DNA of 7,559 nucleotides from DASYDU01 sp036499445 (GCA_036499445.1 DASYDU010000266.1:1-7559), one strand, 5' to 3'. Shown: positions 1 through 6,823, counted from the first letter of the stretch. Program-made: numbers and translations. The notes: generated from the letters alone by a model not told the origin.

Positions 1-1218
1 CATTGTCTCGTGCGTCATGATTACGAGCGGGACGATGTCGCTGCCTTGCGGGCGCTCCTGCTGCAATACCGAGGCGATCGAAATATCGTAGTGGCCGAGG
101 ATGTCGGCGATTTGTGCCAGCACGCCGGGACTGTCGACGACGTCGGTCCGCAAATAGAATCGCCCCGTGCTTTTGGCGTAATCGCGTGGTCCAACGCGGG
201 CTTTGCGGTTCGACCAGAGCTCGAGTGTGCGGAAGGTGATCGCGGTGCGACCGACCGCGGTATCGATCAGATCGGCGACGACAGCGGAGGCAGTAGGCAT
301 CTGGCCGGCGCCGAGGCCGTGGAACATGACGGGGCCGACGGCATCACCCACTACGCGAATCGCATTGTAGGCGCCGCCCACGTCTGCGAGCGGCAGACCG
401 CGGCGAACGAGCGTCGGCGAGACGTAAAGTTCAAGGCCCGCAGCGTCGAGTTCTGCTACGGCCAAGAGCTTGATTCGGTAGCCCATTTGCTGGGCGAAGC
501 GGACATCGCTGACATCGACCGCGTCGATGCCGGTGCGGGGGATGTCGGCCCAATCGACGCGGGCACCGAAGGCGAGATGAGCCAGGATGGCCAGCTTTTG
601 CGCGGCGTCGCTGCCGTCGACATCGAGCGTCGGATCGGCTTCGGCGTAGCCGAGGCGCTGAGCCTCGGCGACGGCCTCGTTATAGGGCGTTCCTTCCTCA
701 TGCATTTTGCTGAGAATGAAGTTGCTGGTGCCGTTGAGGATGCCGTCGAGCGAGACGATTTGGTTGGCGGAGAGGCATTGGCTGATATTGGCGACGATCG
801 GGATGCCGCCGGCGACGGCTGCTTCGAACGCGATCGAACGGCCGAGCTCGCGGGCGCGGTCGAAGAGCTCGGGTCCGTGCTCGGCCAGCAGCGCTTTGTT
901 GGCTGTGACGACGTCTTTACCGCTTTCGAGCAGCCGCAACATGATCTTGCGGGCTGGCTCCAGGCCGCCGATCAATTGGGCCACGACCTGGATATCCGGA
1001 TTGTTGATAACGTCGTCGACATTGTCAGTGACGACGCCTTTGGGAAGGTCGCAGTCGCGTTTTTTCTTGAGATCACGGACGACGGCCTTTTCGAGCCAGA
1101 GAGTGCGGCCGGCATGGCGGGCCGTGCGATCGCCCTGATCCAAGAGGAGCCGGGCTACACCGGAACCGACGGTGCCGACGCCAATAATGGCGACCTTAGT
1201 TTTTTCCAACGATGCCAT
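1..1218 (-). CDS. hom: Homoserine dehydrogenase with ACT domain (3' end missing)
   Basis: Reduces aspartate 4-semialdehyde to homoserine with NAD(P)H in the cytoplasm, the branch point to threonine and methionine. The 406 visible residues show the Rossmann motif GVGTVG (13-18), TANKALLA (105-112, with Lys108), EAAVAGGIP (132-140), the family signature NGTSNFIL (162-169), the acidic substrate-site stretch YAEADPTLDVDGSDAAQK (191-208, with the conserved Lys208), and a C-terminal ACT domain from about residue 353 (YLRTDVVDSPGVLAQIADIL). ACT domains of this family bind threonine for feedback inhibition, so such control is likely but inferred. The usual length is about 430-440 residues, so roughly 25-35 C-terminal residues lie beyond position 1. 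The ATG at 1218 is preceded by AGGGGG about six bases upstream, which overlaps the stop codon of the upstream gene; an in-frame TTG sits directly before it and is the less likely start. The gene lies 10 bases after the thioredoxin-fold gene and is probably co-transcribed and translationally coupled. Confidence 0.96.
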   Translation of the reverse strand, partial: MASLEKTKVAIIGVGTVGSGVARLLLDQGDRTARHAGRTLWLEKAVVRDLKKKRDCDLPKGVVTDNVDDVINNPDIQVVAQLIGGLEPARKIMLRLLESGKDVVTANKALLAEHGPELFDRARELGRSIAFEAAVAGGIPIVANISQCLSANQIVSLDGILNGTSNFILSKMHEEGTPYNEAVAEAQRLGYAEADPTLDVDGSDAAQKLAILAHLAFGARVDWADIPRTGIDAVDVSDVRFAQQMGYRIKLLAVAELDAAGLELYVSPTLVRRGLPLADVGGAYNAIRVVGDAVGPVMFHGLGAGQMPTASAVVADLIDTAVGRTAITFRTLELWSNRKARVGPRDYAKSTGRFYLRTDVVDSPGVLAQIADILGHYDISIASVLQQERPQGSDIVPLVIMTHETM

Positions 1219-1228
1219 CAAGCGCCCC

Positions 1229-1966
1229 CTAGTGGACAGTTGCCGCGAGCGCTTGCTTGAGTTCCCGTCGCGTGGCGTGAGAATACTCGATGTCGAACCA
1301 GATGATCTTGCCGTGGGAATCGAGGACAAAAGTTCGCGGCAAGCGGCGGCTGCCAACGAGCGCGAAGGCGGTCCCCTTGTCATCGACGAGCATCGGGATT
1401 TCCTTGCCGATCTCTTTGACAGCGGAGACGGCTTTGTCGGACTTTTCTTTAACGGCGACGCCGACGACCGTGACCCCCTTCGAGCCAAAGGGCTCGATCA
1501 CATCGGTCGCCAAGTCGGCCATCTCGAGGTGGCTCATCTCGCGGTCGCCAGCCCAGAAGACGACGACGGTGGCGGTTTTGCCGTACAGATCAGCGAGCTT
1601 CGTTTTCTTGTTGTCCGCGGCCGTGGGGAGCTCGATCGCTGGCAGGGCGTCGCCGACCTTCACGCGGCAGAGATTGGCGTGCTGCTTGGTAAGGTACACG
1701 GGCGGCACGCCGTCGGGCGGCGCGACCACTTCGTTCGACAGCGCCGATTTCGCGGCGGTGTCGGTTGGCTGCGGCTTTGCGGATTTGTCGGCCGGAGGCG
1801 TTGCGGGAGGCGAATCGGCGGGCTTCTTGGCTGGCGTGGTCGCGGCGGGCGATTTCGCCGGGTTCTTTGCCGGGGCTGCGATGGTTTCGAGCGCAAGCGC
1901 ACCCAGAATTGCCGCGACCGCCACGGCTGCCGAAACGCGCTTCATGTTGGTATACGCCTTGAACAT
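1229..1966 (-). CDS. Secreted TlpA/AhpC-like thioredoxin-fold protein lacking the CXXC cysteines
   Basis: The protein is 245 residues long from this start. Residues 1-31 look like a signal peptide: Lys/Arg at 9-10, then a hydrophobic run VSAAVAVAAILGALAL and a possible cleavage site after IAA. Residues 32-80 form an Ala/Pro/Lys/Thr-rich linker, as in exported proteins that cross the periplasm. From about 100 to the end there is a thioredoxin fold of the TlpA/AhpC-TSA type: VGDALPAIEL, a strand VVVFWAGD (134-141), and the cis-Pro loop LPRTFVLDSHGKI. The family normally has FWATWCxxC; here it reads FWAGDREMS, so both cysteines are replaced (Arg and Ser by position) and disulfide chemistry is not expected. 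It may be a binding or scaffold protein; the role is unknown. Start choice: the ATG at 1966 has GGTGA five bases upstream and lies about 17 bases after the predicted transcription start. The ATG at 1945 (MKR, with AAGGCG nine bases upstream) is a serious alternative. A TTG at 1990 overlaps the -10 box and is rejected. Confidence 0.85.
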   Translation of the reverse strand: MFKAYTNMKRVSAAVAVAAILGALALETIAAPAKNPAKSPAATTPAKKPADSPPATPPADKSAKPQPTDTAAKSALSNEVVAPPDGVPPVYLTKQHANLCRVKVGDALPAIELPTAADNKKTKLADLYGKTATVVVFWAGDREMSHLEMADLATDVIEPFGSKGVTVVGVAVKEKSDKAVSAVKEIGKEIPMLVDDKGTAFALVGSRRLPRTFVLDSHGKIIWFDIEYSHATRRELKQALAATVH

Positions 1967-1989
1967 CTGTTTCACCGTTAAAACCGGCA

Positions 1990-2018
1990 ATTGTCCCCCA
2001 GCCGGCCAGCGGAGTCAA
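1990..2018 (-). promoter_or_regulatory. Sigma-70-type promoter for the thioredoxin-fold gene and hom
   Basis: Read on the minus strand, TTGACT (2018-2013, five of six matches to TTGACA) is followed after exactly 17 bases by GACAAT (1995-1990, four of six matches to TATAAT). Transcription would start near 1983, leaving a leader of about 17 bases before the ATG at 1966. The site lies in the gap after the aspS stop codon, which suggests the downstream pair is transcribed independently of aspS. This is a consensus match only, with no measured start site. Confidence 0.6.
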
Positions 2019-2052
2019 CGCCTGGAGCGGCCAGAGGCCCGCGAGACGGCAA

Positions 2053-3825
2053 TTACAAATTGAGTTTGATCGCCAATTCTTTAAGCTGTCGGGCATCGAC
2101 GCTGCCCGGGGCGCCGGTCATCAGGTCGGTGGCCTTCTGCGTCTTTGGAAAGGCGATGCAATCGCGGATGTTGTCAAGGCCGCCGAAGAGCATGACGAAG
2201 CGGTCGATGCCGAGCGCGATGCCACCGTGGGGCGGCGCGCCGTAGCGCAGGGCGTTGAGTAGAAACCCGAACCGCTCCTTGGCTGTGGCCTCGTCGATGC
2301 CAAGCAGATTGAAGACTTGCTGCTGTGTCTTTGCGTCGTGAATTCGGATCGTGCCTCCGCCCGCCTCACTGCCGTTGATCACCAGGTCGTAGGCCTTCGC
2401 ACGGCATTTGCCGGGGTCAGTTGCGAGCATTGCCAGGTCCTGGTCGCGCGGAGCGGTGAAGGGATGGTGCATCGCGACCCAACGTTTTTCCTCGTCGTCA
2501 TGATCGAACATGGGAAACTCGACGACCCAGGAGAAGTGCATCGCCTTGGGGTCGTAGAGCTTCATTTCGGCCGCGATTTTGTAACGCAGCGCGTAGAGGG
2601 CCTTGCAGGTGACTTTCCATTGGTCGGCAACGAAGAGCAAAAGGTCGCCTGGCTTGGCCGCCAATCGAGTGCCGATTTCTTTGAGCAGCTCGGCCGAGAA
2701 ATTTTTGGCGATCGTCGAGGAGAGCGTGCCGTCCGCTTCGACGCGGAACCAGGCGAGGCCTTTCGCGCCATGCTGGCCGGCGAACTCAGTGAGCGCGTCG
2801 ATGCCGCGGCGTGAAAAATGCTCCGCGCCATTTTTCGCGTTGATGGCGCGGACGCGGCCGCCGGATTGGGCGACGCTGGCGAAAACGCGGAAATCGGATT
2901 TCGCCGCCAGATCAGTGCAATCGACCAACGGCAGCTCGAATCGCAAGTCGGGCGCGTCGTGGCCGTAGCGCTCCATCGCTTCGTCATACGTCATGCGCGG
3001 GAGCGGCAGCTTGACGTCGAGGTTGAGGACGTCTTTGGCAATGACTTTAACGAGGCCGTCGATCACGCCGATCACGTCCTCGGCGTCGATGAACGACATC
3101 TCGAGGTCGAGCTGCGTGAACTCTGGCTGCCGATCGGCCCGCAAGTCTTCGTCGCGAAAGCAGCGGGCGACTTGCACATAGCGGTCGTACCCCGACATCA
3201 TCAGAATCTGCTTATAGAGTTGCGGCGACTGGGGTAGGGCGTAGAACATGCCATGATGAACGCGGCTGGGCACAAGATAGTCGCGAGCGCCTTCGGGCGT
3301 GCTGCGGCCGAGGATGGGCGTCTCGACGTCGATGAAGCCGAGGTCGCCGAAGTAGTTTCGCATGCGGCGAATGATGCGGTCGCGCAATAGGAGAGTCTTT
3401 TGCATATCGGCGCGTCGCAAGTCGAGGTAGCGATGTTCGAGCCGCAGCTCTTCGTTCGGCAGGTCTTGGCCATAGGCGCTCGGCGAGACGGGCGGCGCGA
3501 GGCTTTCGTTAAGCAATTGGAAGCCCGTGACCCGCAATTCGATTTCGCCGCTAGCGTGCTTGGGATTGGCCATGCCAGTCGGTCGTTTCTCGACGCGGCC
3601 CGTGACTTTGATCACATATTCGGCGCGGAGTGATTTACTTTGCTCGATGATTGCGGCCGACGTATCGGGCGGATTGAAGACGACTTGCGTGATGCCATAG
3701 CGGTCGCGGAGATCGACGAACAGACCGCCACCGTGATCGCGGTAACTATCGACCCAGCCGCAGAGTGTGACCTCGCGCCCCACATGGTCCGTTCTTAATT
3801 CACCGCATGTATGGGTTCGCAGCAC
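2053..3825 (-). CDS. aspS: Aspartyl-tRNA synthetase, bacterial type, probably non-discriminating
   Basis: Class II synthetase that activates aspartate with ATP and charges tRNA(Asp) in the cytoplasm; 590 residues, the normal bacterial length. The order is an N-terminal OB-fold anticodon-binding domain (about 1-105), the catalytic core with ETPILGRSTPEGARDYLVPSR (168-188) and the flipping-loop QSPQ (199-202), motif 2 with FRDEDLRADRQPEFTQLDLE (223-242), an inserted GAD domain (roughly 290-410), and motif 3 GGIALGIDR (534-542) followed by GGLDNIRDCIAFPKTQ. His31 in RDHGG and Gly84 in RPTG match the residues seen in AspRS enzymes that also charge tRNA(Asn), rather than the Leu and Lys of the Escherichia coli enzyme, so mischarging followed by GatCAB amidation is likely (inferred). 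The start is GTG at 3825, with GAGG six bases upstream and an in-frame stop seven codons before it, so no longer ATG/GTG/TTG form is possible. The gene is 90 bases downstream of oleD; no strong terminator is visible in that gap. Confidence 0.98.
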   Translation of the reverse strand: MLRTHTCGELRTDHVGREVTLCGWVDSYRDHGGGLFVDLRDRYGITQVVFNPPDTSAAIIEQSKSLRAEYVIKVTGRVEKRPTGMANPKHASGEIELRVTGFQLLNESLAPPVSPSAYGQDLPNEELRLEHRYLDLRRADMQKTLLLRDRIIRRMRNYFGDLGFIDVETPILGRSTPEGARDYLVPSRVHHGMFYALPQSPQLYKQILMMSGYDRYVQVARCFRDEDLRADRQPEFTQLDLEMSFIDAEDVIGVIDGLVKVIAKDVLNLDVKLPLPRMTYDEAMERYGHDAPDLRFELPLVDCTDLAAKSDFRVFASVAQSGGRVRAINAKNGAEHFSRRGIDALTEFAGQHGAKGLAWFRVEADGTLSSTIAKNFSAELLKEIGTRLAAKPGDLLLFVADQWKVTCKALYALRYKIAAEMKLYDPKAMHFSWVVEFPMFDHDDEEKRWVAMHHPFTAPRDQDLAMLATDPGKCRAKAYDLVINGSEAGGGTIRIHDAKTQQQVFNLLGIDEATAKERFGFLLNALRYGAPPHGGIALGIDRFVMLFGGLDNIRDCIAFPKTQKATDLMTGAPGSVDARQLKELAIKLNL

Positions 3826-3871
3826 AATGGGCCTCGCCGAGCGCTAGTGTCGTTCTGTGTGTAATTGGGCG

Positions 3872-3900
3872 ATTTTAATGGTGCCGACAGAATCCAGCTA
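3872..3900 (-). promoter_or_regulatory. Weak candidate promoter for aspS
   Basis: On the minus strand, TAAAAT (3877-3872) is a good -10 box (five of six to TATAAT). A -35 at the right distance would be TAGCTG (3900-3895, 17-base spacer), which matches the consensus poorly. It would give a leader of about 40 bases before the GTG of aspS. The gap between oleD and aspS is short (90 bases), so read-through from oleCD is the alternative. Confidence 0.25.
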
Positions 3901-3915
3901 GGGCGGCCATGTGGC

Positions 3916-4929
3916 TCATGAATCGCGGCGGAGCCACTCGCCGAGTCGCCGCATGCCCTCGGCAGTCGAGATTCGCGGCTTATAGCCGAAATCGCGCCTG
4001 GCGGCCGAAATGTCAAACCAGTGGGAGGTCGCGAGTTGGCTGGCGAGGAAACGCGTCAGCGGCGGCTCCCCGCTGAGACGCAATACGCTCCACATCGCCT
4101 CGCAAGCAGCGCCCACGCGGTAGGCGGCCTTCAATGAGAGTGACTTGCGTACTTCCGGCAGGTTCACCAGCGCGAGGATTTCGTCGATCCACTGCCAAAG
4201 GTTGACAGGCTCGCCTTGGCTGAGAAAGTAGGCCTTACCCCCGACTGCTGAAGCGGTCTCGCCGGCAGCTTCCTGCGCCAGCGCGTCGGCGGCTTGTAAG
4301 TGGGCGTCGGCAGCATTCTCGATATAGATCATGTCGACGAGGTTGGTCCCGCCGCCGATCCGGCGCAGCCGTCCGGCACGTGATCGGGATACCAAGCGGG
4401 CCGTGAGGTGATGGTCTCGCGGTCCCCACACCAGATGCGGCCGCAACGAACACGTGCGGAGACTACCCGATCCATTTGCCGTCAGCACCGATTTTTCGGC
4501 CAATGCCTTGCTGTGCGGGTAGTGGGCGAGCCAATTGGTTGGATATGCCGCAGATTCGTTGACGCCACGCTGATCAGTGCCGTCAAAGGTCACGCTGGGA
4601 CTGCTGGTAAATACGAGCCGGCCTACGTGGTTCGCGTGGCACGCGGCGATCACGTTTTCTGTGCCGACGACATTGGCAAGATGGTATTCGGACCAAAGGC
4701 CCCAAATGCCGACCCTGCCACCGACGTGAAAGACGCAGTCGATGTCGCGACAGGCGCGCGACACGGCAGCGGGATCGGCAAGGTCGCCGCGAACCGTCTC
4801 GACGCCGAGCGCGCGCAACTCCGGATAATCGCCGCGCGCAAAGCCGCGGACCTGATCGCCACGAGCCACGAGTGCTTCGACGATGTAGCGGCCCAAGAAT
4901 CCGCCGGCGCCGGTGACCAGTGCGTGCAT
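3916..4929 (-). CDS. oleD: OleD, NADPH-dependent 2-alkyl-3-oxoalkanoate reductase
   Basis: An extended short-chain dehydrogenase (NAD-dependent epimerase / 3-beta-hydroxysteroid dehydrogenase type) of 337 residues. In the olefin pathway OleD reduces the 2-alkyl-3-ketoacid made by OleA to the beta-hydroxy acid used by OleC. The nucleotide-binding motif is TGAGGFLG (6-13); the catalytic set is Ser109/Ser110 in FTSSPSVTFDG and Tyr137-x-x-x-Lys141 in YPHSK. Stretches typical of OleD are FHVGGRVGIWG (67-77), NVVGTENVIAAC (86-97), LRPHLVWGPRDHHL (162-175) and YIENAADAHL (202-211). The ATG at 4929 shares one base with the oleC stop codon (TAATG) and has GGAG eight bases upstream, so translational coupling to oleC is expected; the reading frame is open further upstream to 5139, but that part overlaps oleC and is not OleD-like. 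Only related sterol or sugar epimerase subfamilies compete as an identity, and the neighbouring oleC argues against them. Confidence 0.93.
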   Translation of the reverse strand: MHALVTGAGGFLGRYIVEALVARGDQVRGFARGDYPELRALGVETVRGDLADPAAVSRACRDIDCVFHVGGRVGIWGLWSEYHLANVVGTENVIAACHANHVGRLVFTSSPSVTFDGTDQRGVNESAAYPTNWLAHYPHSKALAEKSVLTANGSGSLRTCSLRPHLVWGPRDHHLTARLVSRSRAGRLRRIGGGTNLVDMIYIENAADAHLQAADALAQEAAGETASAVGGKAYFLSQGEPVNLWQWIDEILALVNLPEVRKSLSLKAAYRVGAACEAMWSVLRLSGEPPLTRFLASQLATSHWFDISAARRDFGYKPRISTAEGMRRLGEWLRRDS

Positions 4930-6755
4930 TAGCGCAGCTCCGGCAGCCGGCGGGCAGCCCAGTGGGTAAGCTGCTCGCGGAAGATCTTCGCGTTGTGGCG
5001 GACGTCGACCGGAAGGCTCTGGTGGAGCAAGAAATGGGCAATTTGTCGCGTACTGGGGTGTCGCAGGCTGAGTGCCCGCAGTTCGTGCAATAGTCCTTGG
5101 TATTCGCCCGGCGACCATTCGCTGCCATGTCGCCGGCACATGGCGCGGGTGGGTTCGACGATCAGAACCGGCGCCTGCCGGCCGCGCGGGCCGACGCCGA
5201 CCAAGGCCGTGCGCTCGACGTCGTCATGCGCATTGAAAACGGCTTCCACGCATTCGGTATAGAGCGTGCCGTCGGCGGTTTCGACGCGGTGTGACTTTCG
5301 ACCGCAGTACCAGAATCGGCCGGAATCATCGAGATAGCCGACGTCGCCCATGCGATGCCAGGGGATTTCGGAATTCGGATTTCGGAATGCGGTTGGGGCA
5401 TTTGAATCCGCATTCCGAAATCCGAAATCCGCAATTGGAGCGCCAAAAGCGTCGATCGCAATCTTGCTCAATGCATTGCACTCTTTGCGTGTGACGTAGC
5501 AGGGCGAGGCCTGCGGGCCGCGGACGACGAGCTCACCGATTTCGCCGGTCGGCATTTCTTCAGCGGCATCGATCGTCGGGATTGGTCCGTCGCAGATGCG
5601 GACCACGCGCCATTCGATCGATTCGAAGGGCCGGCCGACGCAAATCCCGCCACCTTGATTCGTTTTCTGGGAAGTTTCGTCCAAAATCTCTGCGGCTTCA
5701 ATTGTCGCTACCGGCAGGCATTCGGTGGCACCGTAAGGAGTATGGAGCTTGGCATCCGGCGCAACGCAATCAAGCGTCGCCTCGATTACGTCTGCCGGCA
5801 CGGGCGCGCCGCAAGAAAACACTTGCCGCAAGGAGTTGATCCGCTGGCCCGTGAGCGCGCAGAAGTTGCTCAACCTTTTCCACACGGCGGGCGAGGCGAA
5901 GGCCTGCGTCACCTGCCAGTCTTCGGCGGCGTCGAGCAGTTTGAGGGGAGAGGCGGCGGCCGGACGCGAAAAATCCATCTCCGGCAAGACCGTCGTCACT
6001 CCCATTGCCGAATTGAAGAGGGCGAACAATGGGAAGCAGGAGAGGTCGACGCCACCGGCGGCGATGGAATAGGTCGACTGAATCTCGGTAACCTGCGTAT
6101 CGAACATGCGATGAGTATAGAGGACGCCTTTGGGCGGACCCGTGCTGCCGGACGTGAAGATGATGGCTGCCGGGTCGTCGGCGTGAGTTTGAGGTAGCGC
6201 GACGTGATCGGCCAAAGCACCGCGCTCGCCCAACTGCTGAAGCGTTGGGCCAGCCCACCCCCAACGGCGGCCAACGGTGATATTCCTCTTTGCCTGCGGA
6301 AATTTGTGCCGCAATAGGGCGCGCATGCATTGCGCCGCGGAGACGGCGATAAACCCGTCCAGCTCGGCGTCGGCCAGGCAGCGGACGAGATTTCGGCGGC
6401 CGATCCCCGGATCAATCAATGCCGTGACGGCACCCGCGCGCAAGAGCGCGAAGATAAGTGTCACGAAGTCAATGCCCGGCCGCACGAGGAGCGCGAGCCG
6501 AGCACCCGGCTCGATGCCCCAATCCAACAGTCCGCGGGCTAGGCGGGTTGCTGAGGCGTCCAATTCGGTGAACGAAATGGTGGCGTATTTGGCGCCGCTC
6601 AGGCCGCGGCGAGGGCCATGATGATGGGGCGACGAGCGATAGGGGCAGGCGACGGCGATCGCGTCGGGCATTTTGGCGGCATATTCGGCCAGACGATCGG
6701 CAACACTGAGTCGAGCGGCGGGATTCGCGGTCGGTGAAGAGCGCACGTCGGCCAT
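4929..6755 (-). CDS. oleC: OleC, olefin beta-lactone synthetase (acyl-adenylating enzyme)
   Basis: An adenylating enzyme of the acyl-CoA synthetase superfamily, 608 residues. OleC uses ATP to adenylate a 2-alkyl-3-hydroxyalkanoic acid and close it to a beta-lactone, releasing AMP; OleB then decarboxylates it to a cis-olefin. The phosphate loop is IIFTSGSTGPPKG (198-210); A5 is YGATECLPV (341-349); the A7/A8 region is HRMGDVGYLDDSGRFWYCGRKSHRVET (467-493, with Asp471 and Arg480); and the C-terminal lysine motif is LPVDVRHNAKIFRE (581-594, Lys590), which with YGATECLPV is characteristic of OleC rather than generic ligases. It is longer than the roughly 550 residues I recall for OleC, mainly because of an insertion at 441-464 encoded by a palindromic DNA element. 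The ATG at 6755 is preferred: OleC similarity begins after it, and a promoter places the transcript start almost on it. A TTG at 6791 overlaps the -35 box. No Shine-Dalgarno site is seen. Confidence 0.94.
   Translation of the reverse strand: MADVRSSPTANPAARLSVADRLAEYAAKMPDAIAVACPYRSSPHHHGPRRGLSGAKYATISFTELDASATRLARGLLDWGIEPGARLALLVRPGIDFVTLIFALLRAGAVTALIDPGIGRRNLVRCLADAELDGFIAVSAAQCMRALLRHKFPQAKRNITVGRRWGWAGPTLQQLGERGALADHVALPQTHADDPAAIIFTSGSTGPPKGVLYTHRMFDTQVTEIQSTYSIAAGGVDLSCFPLFALFNSAMGVTTVLPEMDFSRPAAASPLKLLDAAEDWQVTQAFASPAVWKRLSNFCALTGQRINSLRQVFSCGAPVPADVIEATLDCVAPDAKLHTPYGATECLPVATIEAAEILDETSQKTNQGGGICVGRPFESIEWRVVRICDGPIPTIDAAEEMPTGEIGELVVRGPQASPCYVTRKECNALSKIAIDAFGAPIADFGFRNADSNAPTAFRNPNSEIPWHRMGDVGYLDDSGRFWYCGRKSHRVETADGTLYTECVEAVFNAHDDVERTALVGVGPRGRQAPVLIVEPTRAMCRRHGSEWSPGEYQGLLHELRALSLRHPSTRQIAHFLLHQSLPVDVRHNAKIFREQLTHWAARRLPELR
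5365..5435. repeat. Palindromic element of 7-base units inserted in frame in oleC
   Basis: Two arms of 28 bases (5365-5392 and 5408-5435) are inverted copies of each other with two mismatches; the inner 16 base pairs (5377-5392 with 5408-5423) are perfect. The loop is 15 bases (5393-5407). Each arm is a run of 7-base units: on the plus strand GGATTTC (5363), GGAATTC (5370), GGATTTC (5377), GGAATGC (5384), then complementary units in the right arm. The left-hand run begins two bases before the matched arm. Read in the oleC frame it adds residues 441-464, including DFGFRNAD and AFRNPNSEI, without a stop. Such heptamer runs resemble small mobile or amplified repeats of bacterial genomes; the family is not identified here. 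Confidence 0.85.
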
Positions 6756-6760
6756 GAAAA

Positions 6761-6777
6761 CGAGTGTAGGACACTCG
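6761..6777. promoter_or_regulatory. Perfect dyad over the oleC -10 box, possible operator
   Basis: CGAGTGT (6761-6767) and ACACTCG (6771-6777) are perfect 7-base inverted repeats with a 3-base spacer. The dyad covers the proposed -10 box and ends six bases before the oleC ATG, a classical place for a repressor. On the minus strand it is followed by TTTTC, so a small intrinsic terminator for the upstream gene is the other reading; a 7-pair stem with four T residues is weak for that. Confidence 0.45.
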
Positions 6778-6791
6778 CTGTCGCATGACAA
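6763..6791 (-). promoter_or_regulatory. Sigma-70-type promoter for oleCD
   Basis: On the minus strand TTGTCA (6791-6786, five of six to TTGACA) is followed after 17 bases by TACACT (6768-6763, four of six to TATAAT). The start site would lie near 6756, one base before the oleC ATG at 6755, predicting a leaderless or nearly leaderless mRNA. This agrees with the lack of a Shine-Dalgarno site there. It is a consensus match only. Confidence 0.55.
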
Positions 6792-6823
6792 CGCGCGCGA
6801 CTGAGTTGCGGCGCAACGCGGCT

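Noticed and set aside
10..1260. Plus-strand open frame of 416 codons
   Set aside because: It is the antisense of hom, which has all its family motifs on the minus strand. The translation has no recognisable domain and its composition (rich in Asp, Gly, Ala, Arg) is that of an antisense frame in GC-rich DNA.
1172..2063. Two plus-strand open frames of 257-269 codons opposite the thioredoxin-fold gene
   Set aside because: Both are antisense to a gene with a signal peptide, fold motifs, promoter and ribosome-binding site; their Gly/Arg- or Ala/Ser-rich products resemble nothing known.
4408..4932. Plus-strand open frame of 174 codons opposite oleD
   Set aside because: It mirrors the strongly supported OleD frame and shows no domain or ribosome-binding site of its own.
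4930..5139. N-terminal extension of OleD by 70 residues
   Set aside because: The extension overlaps the 3' end of oleC out of frame, is Pro/Arg/Ala-rich with no similarity to OleD, and the ATG at 4929 has a ribosome-binding site directly before the TGAGGFLG motif.
5363..5437. CRISPR array or tandem satellite
   Set aside because: The units are only 7 bases with no spacers and are arranged as an inverted pair, not as spaced direct repeats of 25-40 bases.
6569..6645. Second inserted element in oleC at residues 38-62 (SSPHHHGPRRGLSG)
   Set aside because: The remembered OleC sequence has a variable loop of similar position and only slightly shorter length here, and I see no clear inverted or direct repeat in the DNA, so an insertion is not supported.
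6756..6791. Longer OleC from a TTG at 6791
   Set aside because: The TTG lies within the proposed -35 box, has no ribosome-binding site, and the 12 added residues do not resemble OleC N-termini.
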